Under the pieces are notes generated by a model that had not been told where the DNA came from, ran no database searches, and saw only the letters and a list, made by a program, of their open reading frames with translations. Positions 35,405 through 46,295 of a stretch of DNA of 64,000 nt are shown in pieces. How positions within the stretch are numbered: the first letter of the stretch is position 1; each line of letters begins with the position of its first letter. A program made the position numbers and the translations under genes. The DNA comes from Planococcus citreus (lineage in GTDB: Bacteria; Bacillota; Bacilli; Bacillales_A; Planococcaceae): NCBI RefSeq assembly GCF_003664125.1, contig NZ_RCCP01000004.1:124001-188000 (forward strand). The letters run 5' to 3'.

Positions 35405-36439
35405 ATGAGCAGCACATACATATTAAGCGGATCCTATGCGACTGCTGAACAGGCGGGTATCACGCTTTGGGAATTAGAATCTGCTACAGGAAAATTGACA
35501 AAACAAGCAGAGGTGGCGGGAGTGGAGCGCCCTTCATTCCTGGCGGTCCATCCAAATGGCACCAGCTTTGTCGCGGTCAGTGAAACAGGCGACGGAGAAG
35601 TGGTTGCCTATTGGCTAAATCCCCAAAAAGGCTTGATTCAAGAACTGAACCGCCAAAAAGCGGGGGGCGACCATCCAGCCCATATCACGATCGATGAAGA
35701 CGGACAATGGGCGGTTTCCGCCACGTATTCCGGGGCGCACGTCACGGTTCATCCGCTTTCTGCGGACGGGTCGATTGGTGAAATGACCGATTCCAAGCGC
35801 CATAAAGGAAGCGGGGCGAATGCGGATCGGCAAGATGCCGCCCATCCGCATTCGGCTTTTCAGTTGCCGGGAACGAATCGCTTTTTCGTCTCCGATCTCG
35901 GAATGGACGCAATTGTCCGCTACCGTCTTGACCTTCATTCAGGAAAGCTTGAGCAGGAAGCTGTGACCAAGACGGCACCTGGTGCAGGGCCAAGGCATCT
36001 GGCGTTTCATCCATCCGATGATTTCGCTTACGGCGTGAATGAACTCGATTCGACCGTTTCCGTTTATACGCTAGAAGGCAAGGGCTTGAAAGAGGTACAG
36101 AACATTTCAGCACTGCCGGAACATTTCACAGGAACTAATACTTCCGCTGAAATTGCCGTATCGGGAGACGGGCGCTTTGTCTATGTTTCAAATCGAGGCC
36201 ATGACAGCATAGCCGTGTTCCAGGTTGCGGAAGGCTTACTGGAATCGGTTGGCCATGCGGATGCCGGAGGAGCGGGGCCGCGCCATTTCACATTGGTGCC
36301 TAATAGCCCGTGGATTGTCATCGCTCATGAAGAGTCGGGAACGATCGCCGTCAAGAAAATCGGCGAAGACGGGATGCCAGGCGAGACAGCGGATAGTGTC
36401 GACACGGTCGCTCCCGTCTGTGTACGCTTGCTGAAATAA
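35405..36439 (+). CDS. pgl: 6-phosphogluconolactonase, YkgB/Pgl beta-propeller type
   Basis: A 344-residue seven-bladed propeller with repeated blade segments such as RPSFLAVHPNG, HPAHITIDEDGQW, GPRHLAFHPSDDFAYGVNELDSTVS and FVYVSNRGHDSIAVF. This matches the lactonase family of B. subtilis YkgB, which hydrolyses 6-phosphogluconolactone in the pentose phosphate pathway. No other pentose-phosphate genes are near. AGGAGGGATAGG precedes ATG 35405. No clear terminator follows within the 28 bases before the convergent gene. Confidence 0.88.
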   Translation: MSSTYILSGSYATAEQAGITLWELESATGKLTKQAEVAGVERPSFLAVHPNGTSFVAVSETGDGEVVAYWLNPQKGLIQELNRQKAGGDHPAHITIDEDGQWAVSATYSGAHVTVHPLSADGSIGEMTDSKRHKGSGANADRQDAAHPHSAFQLPGTNRFFVSDLGMDAIVRYRLDLHSGKLEQEAVTKTAPGAGPRHLAFHPSDDFAYGVNELDSTVSVYTLEGKGLKEVQNISALPEHFTGTNTSAEIAVSGDGRFVYVSNRGHDSIAVFQVAEGLLESVGHADAGGAGPRHFTLVPNSPWIVIAHEESGTIAVKKIGEDGMPGETADSVDTVAPVCVRLLK

Positions 36440-36467
36440 CAAAAGACAGAGCCGAAGCCCTGCCCAT

Positions 36468-36797
36468 TCACCAATCGGTTTGCGTTTTTTCCATCAGCCC
36501 TAGTTCTTTCAATAACCGGACTGCCGGGCTGTCGTTATTGCTTTCGAACGCTTTTTCCGTACATTCGGAATGCGGCGGGTAATTCAATTCCTGTGCATGG
36601 CCAAGCGTCGATTCTTCCAGAAAATTCGTCGGGTCGGATTGTTCGAAGCAGGACGGTGCGATAAACGTGCGATGCGTATGTTCAAGCACAATCCGGCTTT
36701 GTGTGGAAGGTTCGTTTTCCTGGGGCATGAAAAACCAGGCAGCCGCAGCAGCAATGAGCACGACTACAGCAACTATGACGAGCGGTTTGCGTTTCAT
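36468..36797 (-). CDS. Small membrane-anchored protein of unknown function (109 aa)
   Basis: One N-terminal span (MKRKPLVIVAVVVLIAAAAAWF) anchors a roughly 85-residue extracytoplasmic part with two cysteines (in PSCFEQ and HSECTE) and several histidines. Its ATG overlaps the stop of the Sco-like gene (ATGA), so it is translated together with it. The C, H and M content might suit a copper-related partner of Sco, but no family is recognised. Confidence 0.75.
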   Translation of the reverse strand: MKRKPLVIVAVVVLIAAAAAWFFMPQENEPSTQSRIVLEHTHRTFIAPSCFEQSDPTNFLEESTLGHAQELNYPPHSECTEKAFESNNDSPAVRLLKELGLMEKTQTDW

Positions 36798-37381
36798 CCT
36801 CCCGCCTCCTCGACGAGAATCTCCGCATCGCGGACGATATCTTCAACCGGGGGGTTCAGGCCATCATAGTCTTTCATGATGACGCCTTCGTGGTCGATCA
36901 AATAAAACGAAGTGCCATGGATCACTTGATCGTCATCTTGCGGCTTCTGGGCAATCGCCTTGAAGTTTTCAAGCGCAAAGTCGGCGATCTCTTCCTGGGA
37001 GTAGCCCGTCAGCAGATGCCAGCTGGTTAAATCGACATCGTAGTTTTCCGCATAAGATTTCAAGGTTTCTGGGGTGTCGACGGTCGGGTCTACGCTGAAT
37101 GAAACGATTTCGACATCAAGCCCTTGCGCTTGAAGTTCTTCCTGGACGCCTTTCATATTCGCCATCATCGGCAGGCAGACAGTGGTGCAATTGGTGAAGA
37201 CAAAATCGGCCAGCCAGACTTTTCCTTCGAGGTCGCTAGATCCGAAATCTTCATTATTATGGTCAGTGAATGTGAATTCTTCTGTTTCCCAATTCAATGG
37301 GTCGTCAATGCCTTGGCCACAGGCAGCCAAAAACAAGATGGCAATTAGTAAGAAGCTCAGTAAATAAGTTTGGGCTCGCAA
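36794..37381 (-). CDS. SCO1/SenC family lipoprotein
   Basis: A 195-residue thioredoxin-fold protein. It has a lipoprotein signal with lipobox LAAC (C21). The copper-binding pair is C65 and C69 (NCTTVC) and the third ligand is H155 (IHGTSFYLID). Sco proteins deliver copper to, or reduce, the CuA site of cytochrome oxidase on the outer face of the membrane (YpmQ in B. subtilis). The frame is open to 37480, but GAAAGGA lies 10 bases before TTG 37381 and that start gives a clean signal peptide. It forms a two-gene unit with the 109-aa gene. Confidence 0.88.
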   Translation of the reverse strand: MRAQTYLLSFLLIAILFLAACGQGIDDPLNWETEEFTFTDHNNEDFGSSDLEGKVWLADFVFTNCTTVCLPMMANMKGVQEELQAQGLDVEIVSFSVDPTVDTPETLKSYAENYDVDLTSWHLLTGYSQEEIADFALENFKAIAQKPQDDDQVIHGTSFYLIDHEGVIMKDYDGLNPPVEDIVRDAEILVEEAGG

Positions 37382-37597
37382 AAATTTCGCGTCCTTTCTA
37401 TGTTGAAGCTGGTCTGTCTTTAGCCTATTCCAAACCGCGCCTGACGACAAGCCGTTAGATCGGGAAAAATATGAAGACATTGCGACATTCCAGCCGTTTG
37501 TGGAATTTCTTGGCAGTCATCGGCATCTTAACAAGGACTTTACATTTCAAATGTAGAATAGAAACTAAACTTGGTTTTGGCCAAAAGGAGGCGCTGC

Positions 37598-39481
37598 ATG
37601 GAATTTTTGTTGAACACATGGACGAAAGAACGGCTGCAAGCTTTTCATGAAGGACAGATGGTCGATGGCTATTTGTATTTCGGCGCACATGCATTTGGGG
37701 AAGAAACGACATTTTCGGTTTGGGCCCCTGAGATTGAAGGCATCGACGTAGTCTGCGTGAATCCCGATACGGAAGACACATCCACTTATCCGTTAGAGCG
37801 GCATCCGCATGACGCGAGTATATGGGGGGTGAGCATCCCGGAAAATTTGGAAGGCCGTCTCTATGAATATGCGCTTCGGACGCCAAGAGGCGAAGTGCTG
37901 TGGAAATCGGACCCGTATGCACGGCAAAGCGAGAAACGGCCATTCACCAAATCAATCGTCTCGGGTCCTGGGGAGTACGCTTGGCCGTTGGAGGTCCTGA
38001 AACGCAAGCAAACGATCAACGATAAGCATCTGGAACGGGCGATGGCCATCTACGAAGTGCATCTCGGCACTTGGCGGCGCAAAGAAAATGGGGAATTTTA
38101 TACGTACCGTGAAATTGCAGATCAGTTGATTCCGTATGTCATCGAGATGGGCTTCACGCATATTCAAATTTTGCCGATTACCGAGCATCCGCTTGATGAA
38201 TCTTGGGGCTACCAGACAACGGGTTATTTTTCGCCGACAGGACGTTACGGAACAGCTGAAGACTTAAAATATTTTGTCACATCCTGCACAGAGCATGGCC
38301 TTGGCTTGTTCTTGGACTGGGTCCCCGGCCATTTTTGCGTCGATCAGCACGGATTGGCGAATTTCAATGGCCAGCTGCTTTACGAAGAAGCGCGGGAAGA
38401 GCGCCGGATGAATCCGGATTGGGGCACGTTGAACTTTGACATCAACAAAGGCGAAGTGGTGAGCTTCATCTTGTCGAGTGCCCATTATTGGCTGGAGGAA
38501 TTCAAGTTCGATGGCTACCGGATGGATGCGCTCGTCAACCTATTGTTCATCCCGAACATCAAAGAGCGTCCGCACAATGCGGAAGGGGCGGATTTCCTCA
38601 GGAAGTTGACGGCTAGTTTGAAGCTCCATTATCCGGAGAAATTGTTGATTGCAGAAGATGCCTGGCATTATCCGAAAGTGACCCACCCGGTCGAATCCGG
38701 CGGTGTCGGCTTTGACTATAAATGGAATTTCGGCTGGATGCATGACACGCTCGAGTATATGAAAACGCCGCCGGCAGAACGGTCGAAAGCCCATGGGAAA
38801 ATGAATTTTTCGATGGTGTATCAATATGAAGAGCGCTACCAAGTGATTTTTTCCCACGACACTGTAGCGGATGGGCGAAAATCCCTGCTCAACAAGCTGC
38901 CGGGCACAAGGGAAGAGCGTTTCCTCCAATTGCGTTTGCTGTTCGGATTTTGGATGGCGCATCCCGGCAAAAAATTATTGTTCATGGGCCAAGAGTTTGG
39001 CCACTTCGAGGAATGGGAATTCCAGCCCGAACTCGACTGGGCATCGCTCGAAGATCCGCAACATAAAGGGGTCGCTGACTTCATGAAGGAATTGCTGGCA
39101 TTCTACCGGAGCGAAAAAGCGTTTTTTGAACTCGATGATGAACGCGATGGCTTTATGTGGCTCGATGCCGACAACCATGAACAAAGCGTGGCGACCTTTA
39201 TCCGCAGGGGATTTTTGCCGGAAGACGAATGCCTCGTGCTGTGCAACTTCTCTGAGCATCATTATGAAAGCTTTCATGTGGGAGCACCGCGCAAAGGCTT
39301 CTATGAAGAAATTTTCTCCACCAATTCAGCAAAATTTGGCGGCACGGCTGCAGAGTTGCAGCAGGCGGCAAAAACGCTCGATGTTCCGTGCGACAATCAG
39401 CCTTTCTCATTGAAGCTTGACTTGCCGCCGTTCACGATGAGCATCTGGAAAAAAAGAAAAGATGGGAGTGACTTATTGTGA
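37598..39481 (+). CDS. glgB: 1,4-alpha-glucan branching enzyme
   Basis: A 627-residue GH13 enzyme: CBM48 N-terminal domain (about 25-120), catalytic barrel with [18 protein letters not shown] (nucleophile Asp), LIAEDAW (acid Glu) and FSHD, then a C-terminal beta domain. It introduces alpha-1,6 branches in glycogen. AAAGGAGGCG precedes ATG 37598. It is the first gene of the glycogen operon, and its stop overlaps the start of glgC. No convincing promoter is seen in the 215 bases upstream. Confidence 0.95.
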   Translation: MEFLLNTWTKERLQAFHEGQMVDGYLYFGAHAFGEETTFSVWAPEIEGIDVVCVNPDTEDTSTYPLERHPHDASIWGVSIPENLEGRLYEYALRTPRGEVLWKSDPYARQSEKRPFTKSIVSGPGEYAWPLEVLKRKQTINDKHLERAMAIYEVHLGTWRRKENGEFYTYREIADQLIPYVIEMGFTHIQILPITEHPLDESWGYQTTGYFSPTGRYGTAEDLKYFVTSCTEHGLGLFLDWVPGHFCVDQHGLANFNGQLLYEEAREERRMNPDWGTLNFDINKGEVVSFILSSAHYWLEEFKFDGYRMDALVNLLFIPNIKERPHNAEGADFLRKLTASLKLHYPEKLLIAEDAWHYPKVTHPVESGGVGFDYKWNFGWMHDTLEYMKTPPAERSKAHGKMNFSMVYQYEERYQVIFSHDTVADGRKSLLNKLPGTREERFLQLRLLFGFWMAHPGKKLLFMGQEFGHFEEWEFQPELDWASLEDPQHKGVADFMKELLAFYRSEKAFFELDDERDGFMWLDADNHEQSVATFIRRGFLPEDECLVLCNFSEHHYESFHVGAPRKGFYEEIFSTNSAKFGGTAAELQQAAKTLDVPCDNQPFSLKLDLPPFTMSIWKKRKDGSDLL

Positions 39482-40626
39482 ATGAAAAAGTAGTTGCTAT
39501 GCTTCTCGCAGGCGGACAAGGAAGCCGCTTGAAATCATTGACGTACGATATTGCGAAACCCGCCATTCCTTACGGCGGGAAATACCGGATCATCGATTTC
39601 CCTTTGTCGAATTGCACCAATTCGGGTATCAGCACAGTCGGTGTCCTCACGCAGTATCAGCCGCATGCGCTCCACCGCTACATCGGGCTCGGTACGCCTT
39701 GGGATTTGGATCGCCATCAAGGCGGGGTGACGATGCTGCCGCCTTATGCCGAAATCGACGGCATCAAATGGTATGCCGGCACAGCCAGCGCGATTTACCA
39801 GAACATCAATTTCCTGACCAGCTGCGAACCTGATTATGTCGTGATTTTATCAGGCGACCATATTTACAAGATGGACTATGAAAAACTCGTGGAATACCAT
39901 AAAGAAAAACAGGCGGATGTCACGGTTTCTGTGTTGGAAGTGCCATGGGAAGAGGCGAGCCGTTTCGGCATCGTCAACACCGATGAAGACATGAACATCG
40001 TTGAGTTCGACGAAAAACCCGAAAAACCGAAAAGCAACCTGGCTTCCATGGGCGTGTATGTTTTCGATTGGGAAAAACTGGAGCGTTATTTAGAGGAAGA
40101 CAATAATATTGAAGAATCCACCCATGACTTCGGAAAAGATATCTTGCCGAAAATGCTAAAAGACCAACAAAAAATGGTGGCGTATCCGTTCAAGGGATAT
40201 TGGAAAGATGTAGGGACGGTCGACAGTCTATGGGAGGCGAATATGGATTTGCTTGATCCCTCGGCAGGGCTCGTGCTGCACGATCCGGCCTGGCGGATTT
40301 ATTCATCGAATCCCCAGTTGCCGCCACAAGTCATCACGAAAACCGGGCGTGTACAAGGTTCGATGGTCAATGAAGGCTGTGTCATTAGCGGGACGGTCAA
40401 GCATTCGGTCATTTTCCAGAATGTCCTGGTAGAGAAAGAAGCGGTTGTAGAAGATAGCGTCGTCATGAGCGGCACGAAAATCGGGCAAGGGGCCCATTTG
40501 AGCCGGGTCATCGTTCCACCAGACGTGACGGTTCCGGAAAATTACCGGCTGCTCGAACCGGCAGCGGGCATCACGCTGTTAACGCAAGACTTAATCGATT
40601 CAGGGAAGGAGAGTGGGCAGCAATGA
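39478..40626 (+). CDS. glgC: Glucose-1-phosphate adenylyltransferase, catalytic subunit
   Basis: A 382-residue nucleotidyl transferase with [16 protein letters not shown] (pyrophosphorylase motif), [36 protein letters not shown] and a C-terminal left-handed beta helix. It makes ADP-glucose, the first committed step of glycogen synthesis. Start GTG 39478 overlaps the glgB stop, with GGGAGTG 7 bases upstream. It works with GlgD. Confidence 0.96.
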   Translation: MNEKVVAMLLAGGQGSRLKSLTYDIAKPAIPYGGKYRIIDFPLSNCTNSGISTVGVLTQYQPHALHRYIGLGTPWDLDRHQGGVTMLPPYAEIDGIKWYAGTASAIYQNINFLTSCEPDYVVILSGDHIYKMDYEKLVEYHKEKQADVTVSVLEVPWEEASRFGIVNTDEDMNIVEFDEKPEKPKSNLASMGVYVFDWEKLERYLEEDNNIEESTHDFGKDILPKMLKDQQKMVAYPFKGYWKDVGTVDSLWEANMDLLDPSAGLVLHDPAWRIYSSNPQLPPQVITKTGRVQGSMVNEGCVISGTVKHSVIFQNVLVEKEAVVEDSVVMSGTKIGQGAHLSRVIVPPDVTVPENYRLLEPAAGITLLTQDLIDSGKESGQQ

Positions 40627-41645
40627 CTTTGATGGCCGCAGTGGACGCATCTGTAAAAGTAGCGGGGCTCCAAGACCTGACCATTCATCGATCGGTCTCC
40701 TCGATTCCGTTCGCAGGAAGATACCGCCTGATCGATTTCGCTTTGTCGAATTTGGTGAATGCGGATATCAACTCCGTCGGCATTTTCGCTTCGCAGCCCT
40801 TTGGGTCGCTGATTGACCATATCGGCGTCGGGAAAAGCTGGGATCTGGATCGACGTAAAGAAGGCTTGTTCTTCCTTCCGACCACCCATCAAAACGGGGG
40901 CATCGCGACAGTCGGTTCATTCCGTGACTTTGAAGAGCATCTCCAGTTTTTTGAAAAGAGCCGCCAAACGCATGTGGTGGTCACGAGTAGTTTTGTCGCG
41001 GGGCAATTGGATTATAAAGAAATGCTTGCCCATCACCTGGCATCCGGAAAGGACATCACGGAAGCGGTCGGTGCGAGCGGTTCTTTGAAATCGTATATCC
41101 TGTCGCGCAGGTTGATGCTTGAATTGATCCGTTCCTATCGGGAAAAGCGCATTCTTAGCGTCGAAGATTTAGTGAACTTGAAAAAAGCGCCCTATTCATA
41201 TGGCGTTTATGAATATAAAGGGTATTTCGCCATCATCGACTCGATCCAGCAATATTTTAAAGAATCGCTCGGATTATTGGACGAGAACAACCGCAGATTG
41301 CTGTTTTTGCCTCAAGCACCGATTTATACGAAAGTGAAAGACGAGCCGCCGACCCGTTATCTGGACGGATCGAACGTATCGAACTCGATGATGGCAAACG
41401 GCAGCACGATCCTGGGCAATGTCAAAAACAGCATCATCAGCCGGGCGGTCACAATCGGTATCAATGCGAGTTTGGATAGCTGCATCATTATGCAGAAATG
41501 CACAATCGAGGAAAATTGCGAGCTCGCTTATGTCATTGCGGACAAAGATGTCTATATCGAAAAAGGCGTGAAGTTGATCGGCACAGCTGACCGGCCGATT
41601 GTCCTTAGAAAAGGCGAACGGGTCACAAAGGAGGATTCCCAATGA
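40623..41645 (+). CDS. glgD: Glucose-1-phosphate adenylyltransferase, regulatory subunit
   Basis: A 340-residue GlgC paralogue that starts at [11 protein letters not shown] and lacks the N-terminal GGxGSRL catalytic loop, as expected for GlgD. The sugar-binding [14 protein letters not shown] and the C-terminal beta-helix repeats ([20 protein letters not shown]) remain. In Bacillus and Geobacillus it raises the activity of GlgC in a mixed complex. ATG 40623 overlaps the glgC stop; AAGGAGAGTG is upstream. Confidence 0.94.
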   Translation: MTLMAAVDASVKVAGLQDLTIHRSVSSIPFAGRYRLIDFALSNLVNADINSVGIFASQPFGSLIDHIGVGKSWDLDRRKEGLFFLPTTHQNGGIATVGSFRDFEEHLQFFEKSRQTHVVVTSSFVAGQLDYKEMLAHHLASGKDITEAVGASGSLKSYILSRRLMLELIRSYREKRILSVEDLVNLKKAPYSYGVYEYKGYFAIIDSIQQYFKESLGLLDENNRRLLFLPQAPIYTKVKDEPPTRYLDGSNVSNSMMANGSTILGNVKNSIISRAVTIGINASLDSCIIMQKCTIEENCELAYVIADKDVYIEKGVKLIGTADRPIVLRKGERVTKEDSQ

Positions 41646-43066
41646 AGATTGTGATGGCCGCCGCGGAATGCGCCCCTTTTGCTAAAGCGGGGGGCCTGGC
41701 TGATGTAATCGGCGCGTTGCCGCAGGAATTGGCCCGCCTCGGACACGAGGTGCAGGTCATCATCCCGAAATACAGTTTGATTCACGAACGCTACCAGCAG
41801 CAATTCCAGAAAACGGAAGAACATTCCTTGGAATTTAAAGGCGAAGAGAAAAACTATGCAATGTACGAACTGAATGTGCACGGTGTCAGATTCCTGTTTT
41901 TGGAAAATGATTCTTATTTTGAACGGGACAGCATTTACGGTCCGGACGATGCCGAGCGCTACGCCTTTTTCAGCCGGGCGGTCCTGGATTTCCTGACGCG
42001 TTCTGATACAGCTCCAGATGTTCTGCATGTTCATGATTGGCATACGGCTGTTCTGCCATTTTTATTGAAGGAAGATCCGCAATACCAGCAGCTGTCCGGT
42101 CGCGTGAAAACCGTCCTGACCATCCACAATATCCAGTTTCAGGGAAACTTTCCGAAAGAAGTATTTTTGGAGCAGTACCGGATGGACGAAAAATTTTACG
42201 AAAACGGCCAAGTTGCATGGCTCGAAAACTTCAATTCTTTGAAAACCGGTATGCTGTATGCCGATAAATTGACGACTGTCAGCCCGAACTACCGCGATGA
42301 AATCTTAACCGAAGCTTACGGGGAACATTTGGAAAATCTGCTTATTGAACGGCAAGCGGATTTGCATGGCATATTGAATGGCATCGATACGGAAGCCTAT
42401 AACCCGAAAACCGATGAACACATCACACAGACTTTTAGCGCAGAGGATTTGCAGGGGAAACAAGCGAACAAGCGCGCCATCCAAAAACGCTGCGGCTTGC
42501 CAGAACAGCCGGATATTCCATTATTGACAATGGTGTCGCGGCTTTCGGGGCAGAAAGGGATCGATGTGCTCGAACAAAGCTTGCCTGAGTTTTTGGAAGG
42601 CGATGTCCAGTTTGTGCTGCTCGGTTCAGGAGAAACGCATTTCGAAGAGTTTTTCCAACGCCTTGAAGTGGATTATGCGGGGAAAGTCTCCGTCCATCTG
42701 GGCTTCGATGAAGCGTTTGCCCATCAATTATACGCAGGCGCGGATATCTTCCTCATGCCTTCGCATTTTGAACCGTGCGGCTTGAGCCAATTGATTTCAA
42801 TGCGCTATGGCACGGTTCCGGTTGCGAACCGGACGGGCGGCTTGCGTGATACGGTAGATGAATATAATGAAGATGATAAGACAGGAACGGGCTTCCTAAG
42901 CGATTTCAAAGCCGGCATTCATTTCGATGAAGCCTCATCGCGCGCCTTATCCTTCTATGACAAGCCGGACCATTGGAATGCGTTGATCCATAACGGCATG
43001 GCGAGAGATTCGTCATGGTCGCGTTCGGCGAAAGAATACGAGAAATTATATACGAGCTTAAACTGA
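41642..43066 (+). CDS. glgA: Glycogen synthase (ADP-glucose)
   Basis: A 474-residue GT5 glycosyltransferase. The N-terminal AKAGGLADVIGALP is the ADP-glucose loop, with HDWHTAVLPF, LTIHNIQFQG, and the second nucleotide-binding part FEPCGLSQLISMRYGTVPV near residue 378. It elongates the alpha-1,4 chain. ATG 41642 overlaps the glgD stop, behind AAAGGAGG. Confidence 0.96.
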   Translation: MKIVMAAAECAPFAKAGGLADVIGALPQELARLGHEVQVIIPKYSLIHERYQQQFQKTEEHSLEFKGEEKNYAMYELNVHGVRFLFLENDSYFERDSIYGPDDAERYAFFSRAVLDFLTRSDTAPDVLHVHDWHTAVLPFLLKEDPQYQQLSGRVKTVLTIHNIQFQGNFPKEVFLEQYRMDEKFYENGQVAWLENFNSLKTGMLYADKLTTVSPNYRDEILTEAYGEHLENLLIERQADLHGILNGIDTEAYNPKTDEHITQTFSAEDLQGKQANKRAIQKRCGLPEQPDIPLLTMVSRLSGQKGIDVLEQSLPEFLEGDVQFVLLGSGETHFEEFFQRLEVDYAGKVSVHLGFDEAFAHQLYAGADIFLMPSHFEPCGLSQLISMRYGTVPVANRTGGLRDTVDEYNEDDKTGTGFLSDFKAGIHFDEASSRALSFYDKPDHWNALIHNGMARDSSWSRSAKEYEKLYTSLN

Positions 43067-43080
43067 AGGGTGTGTTGAGA

Positions 43081-45465
43081 ATGTTTTACTCCAAGGAGCA
43101 ATTCAAAGAAGAATTCAACCGGCGATTAACAGTGGAAAATGGGGATAAAACAGAAGGCACAGCCTATAACGTATTAGGGAAAATGGTTTGTGAACAAGTC
43201 CTGCAGGAATGGGACAAGCAGCAAGCAGCCAATCGGGATAGCGGCGATAAGCAATTGTATTATCTGTCGATCGAATTCCTGCTTGGCCGCTTGCTCGGGC
43301 AAAACCTCCACAATTTGGGTGCTTACAATATGGTAGAAGAAGCGCTCGGCGAACTCGGCTATAAACTATCGGAAATCGAAGAGCTCGAACAGGAACCGGG
43401 GCTTGGAAACGGCGGGCTCGGGCGTTTGGCTGCGTGTTTCCTGGATTCACTCGCTTCGCTTGGCTTGCCCGGGCATGGCTGCGGGATCCGCTATCGCGGT
43501 GGTTTGTTCACACAGCATTTTATCAAAGGCTTTCAAGTGGAATTGCCGACCAATTGGATTAAAGAAGGGCAAGGCATTGAAGTACGCAGGGAAGACCTTG
43601 CACTCGATATCCCGTTTTATGGGGAAGCCAGCATGACTGTCGAAGAGCAAGGCGTCCGTACGGAACTGAAGAATGCGGTGTGGGTCAAAGCCGTGCCATA
43701 CGATATGCCGATTGTCGGGGCAAAGGGCGGCACGATCAACACGCTCAGGCTCTGGCAGGCGGAACCGTCCGACCAGCCGTTGCCTTATGGGCTCGGTTAT
43801 TTGGTGAATGAACTCGAGACCGCTAAAATATCCGACCGTCTTTACCCGGATGACGCACTTGATAGCGGGAAGCTGCTGCGTCTAAAACAGCAATACTTCC
43901 TGTGCAGCGCCTCTATCCGCACGATCCTCGCGACACGTAACTTCGATATTGAAGAACTGCCTGAAAAAGTGGCGATTCAAATCAATGATACACACCCTGC
44001 TTTATCCGTTCCGGAATTGATGCGGATCTTGATGGATGATTATGAGCTGGATTGGGATACAGCTTGGTCGTTGACGACGCGGACTATTTCCTATACGAAT
44101 CACACGATTTTGGAAGAAGCGATGGAAAAATGGGAAAGCCGACTGCTGCGCCAGCTATTGCCGCGCGTTTACGAGATCATTGAAGAAATCGACCGCCGTT
44201 TCAGGGCCGAATGGGAATCGAAGGAATTGGATGAACAGGCGATCCACAAACTGTCGATCATCGACGGAGGCGTCGTGAAAATGGCCGTCTTGGCAGTCGT
44301 GGGCAGCTATAAAGTGAACGGGGTAGCAAAGCTCCATACCGAAATCCTGAAAAAACGCGAAATGAAAGAACTGAATGAATACTTCCCGCATAAATTCCAC
44401 AACAAAACCAACGGGATCACGCATCGCCGCTGGCTGCTTGCGGCAAATCCGGAGTTGTCCTCACTCATTACCGAACACATCGGCCCTGATTGGATCCAAC
44501 GGCCTGAACAATTAAGTGAACTCGCGTATCTGGCGGACAGCCGGCCATTTTTGGAAGCATTCCAAGCGATCAAAAAGCTGAAAAAAGAGCATTTGATACA
44601 TCACCTCGAACGAGAGCACAATACTATCGTTGACCCCGATTCGATTTTTGATATCCACATCAAACGAATCCACGGTTACAAGCGACAACTGATGAATATA
44701 TTGCATGTCCAACAGTTATACAAGCGCATTAAAAGCGACCCGAATTATCGGCCGTATCCAAGGACCTTCCTGTTCGGCGGAAAATCCGCACCGAGCTATC
44801 ATTTTGCCAAACAAGTGATCAAGCTGATCAATACGGTAGCCGAGCGTGTCAATAATGATCCGGTCGCCAGGCGCCATCTGCACGTTGTGTTCGTCGAGGA
44901 CTATAACGTCAGCCACGCAGAGTTCCTGATTCCGGCAGCGGACATCAGCGAACAGATCTCTACGGCTTCCAAAGAAGCATCAGGCACGGGCAATATGAAA
45001 TTCATGATGAACGGCGCGTTGACCCTCGGGACCTATGATGGGGCGAACGTCGAGATCTTTGACGCAGTCGGCGAACAAAACGCTTTCGTCTTCGGCATGA
45101 GTTCAGAAGAAGTCATGCGTTTCGAGCATGACAAAAGCTATAATCCGAAAGACATCATCGAACAAGACCCGTCTATCCGCGAAACCATTGAAGAATTGGC
45201 GCGTGGAGAATGGTCGGATGGCCCCCATAATTCCGATTTCATCGTACGCCAATTGACAGAACACGGAGACCCGTTTTTCGTCCTGAAGGACTTAGCGGAC
45301 TATGCAAAGACGCATGACCGTGTGCTCGATGCATACGAGCATCCTGTCGAATGGGCGAGCATGTGCGTAAGGAATATCGCCGCTTCCGGCATTTTCTCAA
45401 GCGACCGGACGATCCAGCAGTATTCCGAAGAAGTATGGGGATTGTCGAAAGTTCCGACTAACTGA
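43081..45465 (+). CDS. glgP: Glycogen phosphorylase
   Basis: A 794-residue GT35 enzyme with SIEFLLGRLLGQNLHNLG at the N-terminus, EQEPGLGNGGLGRLAACFLDS, INDTHPALSVPELMRILMD, and the pyridoxal-phosphate site EASGTGNMKFMMNGALT with the Schiff-base lysine. It releases glucose-1-phosphate from glycogen. The frame begins earlier, over the end of glgA; AAGGGTG fits ATG 43081. It belongs to the same operon, 14 bases after glgA. Confidence 0.96.
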   Translation: MFYSKEQFKEEFNRRLTVENGDKTEGTAYNVLGKMVCEQVLQEWDKQQAANRDSGDKQLYYLSIEFLLGRLLGQNLHNLGAYNMVEEALGELGYKLSEIEELEQEPGLGNGGLGRLAACFLDSLASLGLPGHGCGIRYRGGLFTQHFIKGFQVELPTNWIKEGQGIEVRREDLALDIPFYGEASMTVEEQGVRTELKNAVWVKAVPYDMPIVGAKGGTINTLRLWQAEPSDQPLPYGLGYLVNELETAKISDRLYPDDALDSGKLLRLKQQYFLCSASIRTILATRNFDIEELPEKVAIQINDTHPALSVPELMRILMDDYELDWDTAWSLTTRTISYTNHTILEEAMEKWESRLLRQLLPRVYEIIEEIDRRFRAEWESKELDEQAIHKLSIIDGGVVKMAVLAVVGSYKVNGVAKLHTEILKKREMKELNEYFPHKFHNKTNGITHRRWLLAANPELSSLITEHIGPDWIQRPEQLSELAYLADSRPFLEAFQAIKKLKKEHLIHHLEREHNTIVDPDSIFDIHIKRIHGYKRQLMNILHVQQLYKRIKSDPNYRPYPRTFLFGGKSAPSYHFAKQVIKLINTVAERVNNDPVARRHLHVVFVEDYNVSHAEFLIPAADISEQISTASKEASGTGNMKFMMNGALTLGTYDGANVEIFDAVGEQNAFVFGMSSEEVMRFEHDKSYNPKDIIEQDPSIRETIEELARGEWSDGPHNSDFIVRQLTEHGDPFFVLKDLADYAKTHDRVLDAYEHPVEWASMCVRNIAASGIFSSDRTIQQYSEEVWGLSKVPTN

Positions 45466-45485
45466 AACCGGCAGGAGGATGAGCA

Positions 45486-46295
45486 ATGGCACAAGCAAGT
45501 TTCGATAATACCGATCTGGCTGATTACAAAGCGAGCGGCGCGTTGGAAGGGAAAGTGGCGATTGTCACCGGTGCCAGCAGCGGCATCGGGCAAGCGGTCG
45601 CGATCGCCTATGCAAAAGAAGGGGCGCGTGTGGTCATTGGCTATCTTGATGACGAAGAAGGCGCCGAAAAAACCTTGGAGATCATCCAATCTTACGGCGG
45701 CGAAGGACGTGCTTTAGGAGGAGACCTTGGAAAATCCGAAAATTGCGATGCGCTCGTGAACTTTGCGCTCGATGAATTTGGCGCGGTGGATATCGTCGTC
45801 AACAACGCCGGGTTCCAATACCCGCAAACTTCGCCGCTCGATATCAGCGATGAGCAAATGCTGAAAACCTTCGAGATCAAGGCGTTTGCGATGTTTTACT
45901 TGGTGCGCGCAGCTTTGCCTCATTTGAAAAAGGGATCACGCATCATCAACACAGCTTCCATCAATGCTTACCGGGGGCATTCGGATCTCATCGACTATTC
46001 GGGGGCAAATGGGGCGATGGTCGCGATGACCCGTTCCTTGGCAAGACGGCTCGTCCGCGAGGAAATTGCGGTCAACGGCATCGCGCCGGGCCCCATATGG
46101 ACGCCGCTCATCACGAAGACTTTCGGGGATCTGAACCCGGACGTCGCATCCGATTTTGGAGAAGACGTGCCGGCGGGGCGCCCAGGGCAGCCATATGAAC
46201 TCGTGAAAGCCTATGTGTTCTTGGCAGATCCGCAAAATTCCTATATGACCGGGCAATTTTTGCATATGAACGGCGGCGACTATATGTCGACGTGA
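45486..46295 (+). CDS. SDR family protein with atypical active site
   Basis: A 269-residue classical short-chain dehydrogenase of the glucose-dehydrogenase/YhdF-YdaD type. TGASSGIGQ (residues 28-36), NNAG (106-109), the serine in INTASINAYRG and Y171 are present. The lysine of YxxxK is replaced: Y171-S-G-A-N175 (codon AAT at 46008-46010). Either the protein has lost or altered catalysis, or uses another base. It follows glgP by 20 bases with its own GGAGGATGAG site and ends at the operon terminator, so it is probably co-transcribed with the glycogen genes. Confidence 0.85.
   Translation: MAQASFDNTDLADYKASGALEGKVAIVTGASSGIGQAVAIAYAKEGARVVIGYLDDEEGAEKTLEIIQSYGGEGRALGGDLGKSENCDALVNFALDEFGAVDIVVNNAGFQYPQTSPLDISDEQMLKTFEIKAFAMFYLVRAALPHLKKGSRIINTASINAYRGHSDLIDYSGANGAMVAMTRSLARRLVREEIAVNGIAPGPIWTPLITKTFGDLNPDVASDFGEDVPAGRPGQPYELVKAYVFLADPQNSYMTGQFLHMNGGDYMST

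Noticed and set aside
37382..37597. TTTACA...TAGAAT ahead of glgB as promoter.
   Set aside because: The two hexamers are only 9 bases apart, and the alternative TTAACA gives a 20-base spacer; neither is acceptable.
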